From JAFDVL01 sp031371805 (GTDB lineage: Bacteria; Acidobacteriota; Blastocatellia; RBC074): a stretch of DNA of 9,341 bases. The position numbers and the translations under genes are program-made. This document shows positions 1 to 7,100 of the stretch, piece after piece. The notes beneath the pieces are model-generated. The model was not told where the DNA came from. It did not search any database and was given only the letters and a program-made list of their open reading frames with translations. How positions within the stretch are numbered: position 1 is the stretch's first letter; each line of letters begins with the position of its first letter. The stretch covers positions 1 through 9,341 of the forward strand of contig JANMKB010000125.1 in the NCBI GenBank assembly GCA_031371805.1, written 5' to 3'.

Positions 1-177
1 CAACGAGAAAGCCAGAAAGTCGGTCATCGCATCGCGGATGGCGCGTGGACACCAGGACTGGTCATGAATCTCAAAGAGGTGGTATCGCCGCATGCCGTTC
101 TAAAAAGTTCGGTTGATTTCGCTGCCCAACGCACGCAGCGATGGGCGGCATACGATTTGATTAGGCAGAACGGTTAG
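1..177 (+). CDS. C-terminal fragment of an unidentified protein
   Basis: Frame 1 is open from the window edge to a TAG at 175-177, giving 58 residues; the start lies outside the window. The fragment contains a GAWTPG turn and ends in WAAYDLIRQNG. It is hydrophilic, with no membrane segment. I do not recognise the family; an oxidoreductase C-terminus is conceivable but unsupported. The main support for a real gene is that the stop falls exactly at the convergent end of the neighbouring minus-strand gene (TTAG shared, 4 bp), a common arrangement for real convergent pairs. A 58-codon open stretch alone could occur by chance. Confidence 0.5.
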   Translation, partial: QRESQKVGHRIADGAWTPGLVMNLKEVVSPHAVLKSSVDFAAQRTQRWAAYDLIRQNG

Positions 178-416
178 CCAATGAAGCGCAATGCCAGATA
201 CGGAATCAGGTTGAGGAAGAGGATAGCGAGTTTATAAAACACGATGCCGGCGAAATTGATCGCGTCGAATTGTTCGGCGGAGAGCCGGAAGACGCGGCCT
301 GACCACCGATACAGCCATTCGTGCGGCAGAATGAAGAATAAACCCCACAGCGCCAGTAATACGAAGTTCATGAGTGTGCAATACAACAGTACCGTGCGTA
401 GTTGCTCAATGTTCAT
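174..416 (-). CDS. DUF6868-type small inner-membrane protein
   Basis: An 80-residue protein with two hydrophobic helices, about residues 8-30 (LLYCTLMNFVLLALWGLFFI) and 55-78 (GIVFYKLAILFLNLIPYLAL). They are separated by a polar, probably extracytoplasmic or cytoplasmic loop containing HEWLYRWSG and RLSAEQFDAINF. The starting MNIEQLR, the central FRLS..QFDAI motif and the C-terminal NLIPYLALR match what I remember of the DUF6868 family, whose function is unknown. The length agrees with that family, so the gene looks complete. The start is well supported: an AGGAGG (complement of 425-430) lies 8 nt before the ATG. The stop overlaps the convergent gene on the plus strand by 4 bp. The gene upstream on this strand ends at 501, and a possible separate promoter lies between them. 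Confidence 0.8.
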   Translation of the reverse strand: MNIEQLRTVLLYCTLMNFVLLALWGLFFILPHEWLYRWSGRVFRLSAEQFDAINFAGIVFYKLAILFLNLIPYLALRFIG

Positions 417-454
417 AGCAAATTCCTCCTCAACAAGCGTAACGTAACCTGTTC

Positions 455-483
455 AGATTGCGCTCCGCTTGCCAGGTTGTCAA
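455..483 (-). promoter_or_regulatory. possible sigma70 promoter for the DUF6868-type gene
   Basis: The complement of 478-483 is TTGACA, a perfect -35 box. With a 17-nt spacer, the complement of 455-460 is CAATCT, a poor -10 box that keeps only the conserved A2 and T6. Transcription would begin near 448, leaving a short leader containing the AGGAGG. It lies in the 84-bp gap after the TPR gene stop. The weak -10 keeps confidence low. Confidence 0.25.
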
Positions 484-500
484 CGGATTGTGCCGCAACA

Positions 501-1463
501 TCATTTGCTAGCTGCCATCTTTGCTCGCTCCGCGTTGATGAGTTGCTCCAGTGACGCTTTGAGGTTTGGGTTTATCGTCACGCATTGTTGAAAATCGCGC
601 TGTGCTCCCGTGTCATCGCCTTGCCGCAAGCGCACCAGACCGCGATTGCAATGGGCATCGGCGAACTGCGGATTGAACGTAATGACTTGATCGTAGTCTG
701 CGATAGCGCGCGCGCATTCGCCGTGTTCGCGCCAAATCTGCGCGCGATTGAAGTACGTGATATACAACGCGGGTTTCAATTCACTGGCCCGTCGGTAATC
801 AGCTAACGCACCATCCACATCGCCGTTGGCATGTCGCACTAAACCCCGGTCACCGTACGCTTCCGCAAAGTCGGATTTGAGTTTGATGGCTTGTGTATGA
901 TCGGTAATCGCTCCGGCAAAATCGCCCATATAGTATTTGGTGACGCCGCGATCACTCCAGATTTGGGCGAGTTTTGAATCTAGTTTGAGCGCGTGATTGA
1001 AATCCGCCAGTGCACCCGGCAAATCTTTTTTCTCCATTCGTGCAACACCGCGATTGCCCCAGGCTTGGGCGAGACGCGGCGCAAGCTCAATCGCTTTTGT
1101 GCAATCGCTGATGACACCATCCCAATCTCCTTTGAGATAGCGCACTCCAGCGCGTTCCACCCAGGCCTCCACCATCCGCGGATCAAGTTGAAGCACACGG
1201 TTGAAGTCGGTCAGCGCGTGGTCGTAGTCACCTTTTCGATGCCGGGCTGTGGCGCGATTGTAATATGCGCCTGCACCGTTTGGGTCAGATGCAATGGCGA
1301 GATCGAAATCAGCGATGGCAAGGTCATATTCACCTTTGGCAAACCATTTATTGCCGCGTTCAATATACGATGACGCCGTGGCCGCACGGAAGTTTTGGGA
1401 TTGTGCCTGTGCAATTGTCGCAGTCAGAACCAGAAGCATGATAAGTCGAAAGTAGTAATTCAT
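501..1463 (-). CDS. exported protein of eight TPR repeats
   Basis: A 320-residue protein. Residues 1-21 (MNYYFRLIMLLVLTATIAQA then Q) form a Sec signal peptide with likely cleavage after AQA. From about residue 31 to 302 there are eight back-to-back 34-residue tetratricopeptide repeats in regular register. Each has the expected W/Y at position 4, G/A at 8, a mid-repeat KGDYD-type turn, a conserved A at 20 and a terminal DP or NP. A short charged tail (about 18 residues) ends the protein. TPR superhelices bind peptides or partner proteins; this one would act in the periplasm or outside the cell, and its partner is unknown. Start choice: the frame stays open to 1568, but the ATG at 1463 has a GGGGGA ribosome site 4 nt upstream and directly begins the signal peptide; upstream Met codons lack a ribosome site. 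It lies 129 bp downstream of the secreted-protein gene on the same strand, separated by a terminator-like hairpin. Confidence 0.9.
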   Translation of the reverse strand: MNYYFRLIMLLVLTATIAQAQSQNFRAATASSYIERGNKWFAKGEYDLAIADFDLAIASDPNGAGAYYNRATARHRKGDYDHALTDFNRVLQLDPRMVEAWVERAGVRYLKGDWDGVISDCTKAIELAPRLAQAWGNRGVARMEKKDLPGALADFNHALKLDSKLAQIWSDRGVTKYYMGDFAGAITDHTQAIKLKSDFAEAYGDRGLVRHANGDVDGALADYRRASELKPALYITYFNRAQIWREHGECARAIADYDQVITFNPQFADAHCNRGLVRLRQGDDTGAQRDFQQCVTINPNLKASLEQLINAERAKMAASK

Positions 1464-1497
1464 AGTGTCCCCCATTTTGGTTGGCTGTTTTATCGTT

Positions 1498-1582
1498 AAA
1501 AAAGCTTCGGACCAGATGGACAAGGCTTTGGCAGACAGGACTGAGCAGAGCACCTGCCAAAGTCTCATCCATCCGGTCTGAA
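1498..1582 (-). terminator. long hairpin plus T-tract (terminator or attenuator)
   Basis: Arms 1506-1534 and 1554-1582 (29 nt each, 19-nt loop) match at 24 of 29 positions. In minus-strand RNA three of the five mismatches become G-U pairs, giving 27 of 29. The innermost 9 bp (CTTTGGCAG/CTGCCAAAG) are perfect. Reading on the minus strand, the stem is followed after GC by TTTTTT (complement of 1498-1503). The structure begins 11 nt after the stop of the secreted-protein gene, as expected of a rho-independent terminator. Only 34 nt separate the T-tract from the next ATG at 1463, too little for a full separate promoter, so partial read-through (attenuation) is plausible. The stem is longer than typical terminators. 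Confidence 0.6.
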
Positions 1583-1592
1583 AATTCTGTGG

Positions 1593-2186
1593 TTAGCGCG
1601 GCGGCGTGATGTTCTGGCATTGCCCCGGCAGCGGTTCGACCTTGATGCGCACGCCTTTCACCGTGGTGCAGCCGCTGAAGACCAGATTGCCGTTGGCATC
1701 GCGTTGCTCGCCATTTGCAACGCCGATATACGCATCTCTCCCGATAAGCCTGAACCTGACGCGCACTTTGAGTGTGCCCTGGAAATTTCCCATGGCATTG
1801 AACTCATCCTGCGTGAAGGTGGAGGCGAAGACATTACCGCCCAGGTGCTCCCAGACGCCGTGCTGTGGGCCGCTGAAAGGTCGGGTGCGGTCAGAACCAA
1901 TGGACGCGCCACCCCGTGCAAAGGTACTGTGCGCGATAAAGGAGGGTGGTTGCGGCACGCCGGGCGGGACAACGGGCGTGACGGTCACATCCCACGAACC
2001 TTCCAGTATTTGCGCCTGCTGACAGCGCCAGTTACAACCTTCGTGAGAAGATTCTGCTTGAGCGGTATCCTGCTCGGTGGCTGATTGCGCACGCAGTAAG
2101 GTGGCGGAAATAATCACGAGTAACGTGAGCGACAAAAACAAAGCAAATTTTCTGTGGGTCACTGATTTCTCCTGGTAATAGTTCAT
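1593..2186 (-). CDS. small secreted protein of unknown function
   Basis: A 197-residue protein. An N-terminal signal peptide (basic start up to HRK, then the hydrophobic run FALFLSLTLLVIISATLL, probable cleavage after LLRA near residue 33) indicates Sec export. The mature part begins with a polar stretch and a CNWRCQQ cysteine pair. It continues with LEGSWDVTV, a Pro-rich VVPPGVPQPP turn, GSDRTRPFSGPQHGVWEHLGGN, an FNAMGNFQGTLKVRVRF strand pair and a closing Cys-containing IKVEPLPGQCQ. Alternating strands opening with a GSW motif suggest a lipocalin/calycin-like beta barrel, but that is inference. I recall similar unnamed proteins from Acidobacteria; no activity is known to me. The ATG at 2186 is chosen because AAGGA lies 6 nt upstream and the signal peptide follows; the frame extends to a TTG at 2240 without a ribosome site. 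It is divergent from the regulator gene and followed by the TPR gene. Confidence 0.8.
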   Translation of the reverse strand: MNYYQEKSVTHRKFALFLSLTLLVIISATLLRAQSATEQDTAQAESSHEGCNWRCQQAQILEGSWDVTVTPVVPPGVPQPPSFIAHSTFARGGASIGSDRTRPFSGPQHGVWEHLGGNVFASTFTQDEFNAMGNFQGTLKVRVRFRLIGRDAYIGVANGEQRDANGNLVFSGCTTVKGVRIKVEPLPGQCQNITPPR

Positions 2187-2405
2187 AGCGTCCTTTTTCT
2201 TGAAACGTTTTATAACTTTTGACCATATATAAAGTGGCAAAGAAAAAAACGTTCAGGGTCGAACCGACGATGATCTGGCCTGACTGACATTGTTTCAGCC
2301 AGGTACCCGGCGTACAGTTACCAGCTCAGAGCAGCGTTGGTGGTTTGTGGCGCAGTCAGACCATGCCCTTGCGAGTGTCCTAATGTCCTGAATTGGAGGT
2401 GAATT
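2187..2405. promoter_or_regulatory. divergent intergenic regulatory region
   Basis: These 219 bp separate the head-to-head secreted-protein gene (minus) and regulator gene (plus), so both promoters should be here. The stretch 2205-2234 is AT-rich; its complement contains TATATA (2231-2226) and TATAAA (2214-2209). Neither has a good -35 box at standard spacing, so I do not assign one. An imperfect stem pairs 2275-2283 with 2295-2302 (CTGGCCTGA/TCAGCCAG, one bulge, 11-nt loop) and could be an operator or RNA hairpin. At 2395-2399 lies the GGAGG ribosome site of the regulator. Confidence 0.4.
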
Positions 2406-2422
2406 ATTTCCGAATTATTTCC
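2401..2422 (+). repeat. 11-bp perfect tandem duplication
   Basis: The unit GAATTATTTCC occurs twice without a gap (2401-2411 and 2412-2422). It sits directly after the GGAGGT ribosome site and covers the proposed start codons of the regulator. Because 11 is not a multiple of three, gain or loss of one unit changes the frame between ribosome site and coding sequence. Confidence 0.9.
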
Positions 2423-3905
2423 TAACGCGGCTATTAGTAACGCCGTCATTCACTTCTATGAATTCGGACCCTTCCGCATTGATCGGGCGGAGCGTGTTTT
2501 ATTCCGCGATAACCAGCCACTCATACTTACGCCCAAAGCCTTTGACCTGCTCCTGACGCTGGTTGAACAGGGTGGACACATCATTGAAAAAGAAAAATTG
2601 ATGTCCGCCGTCTGGCCCGAAACCATCGTTGAGGAAAGCAACCTGACGCATCATATTTCTGTGCTGCGAAAAATTCTGGGAGAACATTCCGGCGAGCATC
2701 CGTACATCGAAACCATTCCCCGGCGCGGCTATCGGTTTGTGTCCGACGTGAAAGAATTAAATGGTGCGGGAGCGAAGCCAGTTGCTGAAGAATCGGCGGT
2801 TCCGGCCAGTACGAAGGAAATACTCCCGGCAGCGCTAAAGTTCAATTCTTCGGTGAGGGACACTAACTACTTTACGATTACCTTGAGCGTACTCGCTCTT
2901 CTGGTAACTATTTTTGTCGGTGTCGGATTCTGGCAACACCTGAGGCAGGAGAAAACAGCCACAGTTGAACAGCTAACGTTCAAGGGCGATTTTTACCTGA
3001 ACAGGTTGACTAATGATGAGGCCAAAAAGGGCATTGAATATTTCAATCAAGCCATCGCTCTGGACCCGAACTCCGCCCCAGCTTATGCTGGCCTGTCGGG
3101 TGCCTGGATATTCCTTTCCGACATATATATTCCGCCGCGGGAAGCAATGCCCAAAGCAAAGGCAGCAGCGATGCAGGCTTTGCAGCACGACGAGCAGTTC
3201 GCTTCAGCACACGTTTCCCTGGGTCTTATTAAAATGCGCTATGAGTGGGACTGGGTCGGTGCTGAGCACGAATTTAAGCGAGCCATCGTGCTCGACCCAA
3301 AAGATGATGTAGCACATTGTCTTTATGGCGTTTATTTGAATGCGGTAGGGCGGTTTGACGAAGCCCGGACTGAAACGAAACGTGCGGTGGAACTCAACCC
3401 GCTTGAGGCTTTCAACCTTGTGGAGTTAGGGCAAACTTCTTATTTCCTGCGCCAATCTGAGCAAGCCATTGAGCAGTATCGGCGAGCGATTGGGGTCGAA
3501 CCCAGATCACCCTGGTCGCGCATCCCGCTGAGCTGGGTGTATGAACAACAGGGTAAGTTTGCAGAAGCCATTGCCGAATTGAACCAGGCGAGCCAGTTAA
3601 ATGACAATCCTCTGGTGCTGGCCTCGCTCGGACATGTGTACGCTGTCTCGAGCCAAGGCCGCGAGGCACAAAAAGTAATTGCAGAGTTACAAGAGATCGC
3701 CAGGCAAAGATATGTCTCGCCTTATGATGTCGCCACCATTTATGCCGGACTTGGTGAAAAAGAGCAGGCGCTAATCTGGCTTGAAAAAGCGTATGAAGAT
3801 CGCAGCGGCAATCTGGCCTTGTATCTTAAAGTTGATCCAAAATTTGATAATCTTCGCGCAGACCAACGTTTCCAAGACCTGTTGTGGCGCGTCGGGCTGA
3901 ATTAA
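2406..3905 (+). CDS. membrane-anchored winged-helix regulator with periplasmic TPRs (CadC/ToxR-like)
   Basis: About 499 residues if begun at the ATT at 2406. Residues 16-115 form a complete OmpR/PhoB-type winged helix (Trans_reg_C). It opens with YEFGPFRID, then LTPKAFDLLLTLVE, a recognition region VWPETIVEESNLTHHISVLR, and the closing wing hairpin IETIPRRGYRFV. After a polar linker comes one membrane helix, about 157-175 (TITLSVLALLVTIFVGVGF), then about six to eight TPR-like repeats (190-495) that would lie in the periplasm. The layout resembles CadC/ToxR one-component regulators, with TPRs replacing the sensor domain; I know this fusion as common in Acidobacteria. The first in-frame ATG (2598) would remove the first half of the DNA-binding domain, so it is not the start. 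No ATG, GTG or TTG precedes it back to the stop at 2400-2402. ATT at 2406 follows GGAGG by 6 nt. The gene is divergent from the two secreted-protein genes, its likely targets. Confidence 0.85.
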   Translation: MSELFPNAAISNAVIHFYEFGPFRIDRAERVLFRDNQPLILTPKAFDLLLTLVEQGGHIIEKEKLMSAVWPETIVEESNLTHHISVLRKILGEHSGEHPYIETIPRRGYRFVSDVKELNGAGAKPVAEESAVPASTKEILPAALKFNSSVRDTNYFTITLSVLALLVTIFVGVGFWQHLRQEKTATVEQLTFKGDFYLNRLTNDEAKKGIEYFNQAIALDPNSAPAYAGLSGAWIFLSDIYIPPREAMPKAKAAAMQALQHDEQFASAHVSLGLIKMRYEWDWVGAEHEFKRAIVLDPKDDVAHCLYGVYLNAVGRFDEARTETKRAVELNPLEAFNLVELGQTSYFLRQSEQAIEQYRRAIGVEPRSPWSRIPLSWVYEQQGKFAEAIAELNQASQLNDNPLVLASLGHVYAVSSQGREAQKVIAELQEIARQRYVSPYDVATIYAGLGEKEQALIWLEKAYEDRSGNLALYLKVDPKFDNLRADQRFQDLLWRVGLN

Positions 3906-4128
3906 CAGGTTGTGAACAGATGAATTCTGACCTGGACAAGCACCACCTTAACTGAGGGGCTGGCGGCAAATTCAGCACTTTCTTCTCAGCACTCGATACT
4001 TTCCTCGCCAACTTCTGCTTAAATACTGCCGCAACTTTTCAACATTTACTGGCATCATTCACCAACTCCGCTTATCATTATCATTCCCGCTGGTTTGACC
4101 ATTCGATCATTTTTTTGGAGTCCGAAAT
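3906..4128 (+). promoter_or_regulatory. upstream region of the PSCyt1/DUF1549/DUF1553 gene
   Basis: This 223-bp gap follows the regulator stop and must end the regulator transcript and, unless there is read-through, start the next. I see no stem with a T-tract and no convincing -35/-10 pair. It contains an 8-bp direct repeat TCAGCACT at 3972-3979 and 3986-3993 (14-bp period). A TTTGGAG ribosome site at 4114-4120 lies 8 nt before the ATG at 4129. Confidence 0.3.
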
Positions 4129-7100
4129 ATGAAGCACAAAATTCAAGGTAGTGTTTTTGTCCTCGCTATTACCATCGTTGCGGTAGCTTTCACTTTGCAT
4201 GAGTTGCCAGTTGCCGCGCAAAAGAAAGTAGATTTCAACCGTGAAGTGCGCCCGATTTTTTCGGACACCTGCTTTGCGTGTCACGGGCCAGACGATAAAC
4301 AGCGGGTGGCAAAGCTGCGCTTTGATACGAAAGAGGGCGCATTTGGCAAGCAGGGAGTGATTGTGCCCGGCAGTTCGGCTACCAGCCGTTTGATGAAACG
4401 CATCACGTCCACTGATCCTGAAACGGTGATGCCGCCGCCGTCATCAGGGCATAAGCTGACCGCGCAGCAAATTGATACACTCCGCCGCTGGATTGATGAA
4501 GGCGCGAATTGGAGCCAGCATTGGGCGTATCAAACGCCGCTCCGCGCTGAACTTCCGAAAGTGAATAATTCTGACTGGGTGCGTAATCCGATTGATAGTT
4601 TCATTCTGGCTCGCCTCGAAAAAGAAGGCTTGAAACCTGCACCCGAGGCTGACAAAGCAACACTACTGCGACGTGTAAGTTTTGATCTCACTGGCCTGCC
4701 GCCGACCACTGCTGAGGTTGATACTTTTCTGGCTGACAAATCTGCAAATGCCTATGAAAAGGTCGTCGAACGGTTGCTGGCTTCGCCGCATTATGGCGAG
4801 CGGATGGCGTTGCAATGGCTGGACATTGCGCGTTATGCCGACACGCACGGCTATCATATTGACAGCCACCGCGATATGTATCCCTGGCGCGACTGGCTGA
4901 TCCGAACCTTCAATAATAATAAGCCGTATGATCAATTTGTTGTCGAACAACTGGCCGGAGATTTGTTGCCTAATCCAACGTTAGACCAGAAAATTGCGAC
5001 GGGATTTAATCGCAATCACATGATTAATTTTGAAGGCGGCGCGATTCCTGAAGAGTACCAACTGGAATATGTCATTGATCGCGTCGAAACTACCTCCAAC
5101 GCATTTATGGCCATGACGATGGGCTGTGCGCGTTGCCACTCACACAAATACGACCCGATCTCGCACAAAGAATTTTATCAATTCTCCGCGTTTTTCAATA
5201 CCGTTCCCGAAGTCGGACTGGATGGAAAAGATGGCAATGCGAAACCGTTTTTAGCGTTACCAACCGACGCGCAAAAAGCTACGCAGGAGAAGTTAACAGC
5301 TACGATTAAAGCCAAAGAAAAAATCCTGGCTGACAAAGAAATTGAGCCATTTCAGAACGAGTGGGAAAAACAATATCTGGGCAAAATTGCTGAGTCTTCG
5401 CGTGATGGATTGATTGCGCATTACGAATTTGACGGCAGCCTCGCTGATCTTGCGGGCAGCTACAAACACGCCCGTCGGTTGCAGGGCAATCCTGATTTTC
5501 CCGGCGGGAAAATTGGCAAGGCTGCCAGCTTTGATGGCGATACGCAGGTCACATTTGGCAATGTCGGCCCGACGGAAAAATCAAATCCCTTCAGCCTTGC
5601 GCTGTGGTTGCGGGGCAATACAAATTTGCCGATCACGTTATTCCAGAAATCTGATAATCCTGAGACGCGCAAAGGCTTTGAGATTTTTCTGGATGATTAC
5701 ACGTTGATTGGCATCCAGCGCCGCGCTCCCAAAATTAATATCAGGTTGACGAATAATTGGGCCGAAGGCAACGCGATTTTTGTGCGCTCAAAAGATTTGC
5801 TTCGCATCGTTGACTGGGGGCATGTGGTCATTAATTATGACGGTTCCGGCAAAGCGGCGGGACTAAAATTATTTTTCAATGGTCAGCCCGCTGAACTGGA
5901 AATCATCAAAGATAACCTTACCGGCTCCATCGCAACCGCCGCTGATTTACAAATTGGCAACAAACTTTTTGGGCGACCATACAAAGGTCTGATGGATGAT
6001 TTGCGTTTCTACAAACGTACCTTGAACGCGGAAGAAATGGAGCATCTGGCGCTGCATTATCCCATCCAGAGCTATCTTTCCGGCGTTTATGGACAGCGCA
6101 ACAAAGAAGAAAAAGAAGCCGTGCGGGATTACTTTTTGACGAACAACGCGCCGGAAAATTTGCGCCGTGAATATGCCGAATTGAACAAGTTAAAAAAACA
6201 AAAGTCAGAGCTTGAAAAAGCAATTCTGACGACGATGGTAATGAGCGAAATGGATAAGCCGCGTGAAAGTTTCATCCTCGCGCGTGGCGATTACCGAAAC
6301 AAAACCGAAAAGGTTACGCCCGGTGTGCCTGCCGTGCTGCCACCGCTGCCAAAGGAAGAGGGCAATAAACCTCCCAATCGCCTGACCCTGGCCAAATGGC
6401 TGGTTGATCCTGCGCATCCGCTGACTGCTCGCGTCGCTGTTAACCGCTACTGGCAAATGTATTTTGGGTTGGGGCTGGTGAAAACTGCGGAAGATTTTGG
6501 CTCGCAGGGAGAACCGCCGGTGCATGCCGAATTGCTGGACTGGTTGGCGACTGAATTCATCCGCACAGGTTGGGATGTGAAGGCGATGCAGCGGTTAATT
6601 CTAACTTCGGCAGCGTATCGGCAATCATCAAAAGTCACGCCGGAACTCCGCGAAAAAGACCCGGAAAATCGGTTGCTTGCGCGTGGTGCGCGTTATCGCC
6701 TGCCGGCGGAAACGCTGCGTGACTCGGCGCTTGCCGTCAGCGGTTTGATGAATCCTGAAATCGGCGGCAAGAGCGTTTTTCCCTATCAACCGCCGGGCTT
6801 GTGGGAAGAACTGGCGTTTGGCGATGGCTTCACTTCGCAATCGTATCAGCCAGGCACGGGCAAAGATTTATACCGCCGGAGTATGTACACTTTCTGGAAA
6901 CGCACGGTTCCGCCTGCTGCTTTCAGCACCTTCGACGCGCCTGACCGCGAAAAATGTTTGGTGCGTCGCCCCGTCACCAATACGCCGTTGCAGGCGCTGA
7001 TTCTGATGAATGATCCGACCTATATTGAAGCCGCCCGCAGCCTGGCGCAAAAGGCAATGACGAGCAGTAAAGATGCAAATAGCCGCATCGCTTTCGCCTT

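Noticed and set aside
446..478. AACCTG/CAGGTT inverted repeat as terminator of the TPR gene
   Set aside because: Only 6 bp with a 21-nt loop and no T-tract on the minus strand; it also overlaps the possible promoter of the next gene.
993..1373. 126-aa plus-strand reading frame antisense to the TPR gene
   Set aside because: It mirrors the regular TPR coding sequence, has no recognisable domain and no ribosome site.
1464..1568. N-terminal extension of the TPR gene back to the Met at 1568
   Set aside because: The extension reads through the hairpin and T-tract, has no ribosome site, and would bury the signal peptide; the ATG at 1463 has GGGGGA upstream.
1606..2084. Two overlapping plus-strand frames of 138 and 154 aa antisense to the secreted-protein gene
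   Set aside because: Low-complexity Cys/Pro/Arg-rich translations typical of antisense frames; the minus-strand protein has a clear signal peptide and motifs.
2187..2240. TTG start at 2240 for the secreted-protein gene
   Set aside because: No ribosome site, covers the AT-rich probable promoter, and places extra residues before the signal peptide; the ATG at 2186 has AAGGA.
2458..2553. ATG at 2458 as the regulator start
   Set aside because: It is in a different frame from the winged-helix domain and runs into a stop after about 31 codons; it could matter only if the sequence has an indel here.
2598..2600. ATG at 2598 as the regulator start
   Set aside because: It would remove the first half of a winged-helix domain that is fully encoded upstream in the same frame.
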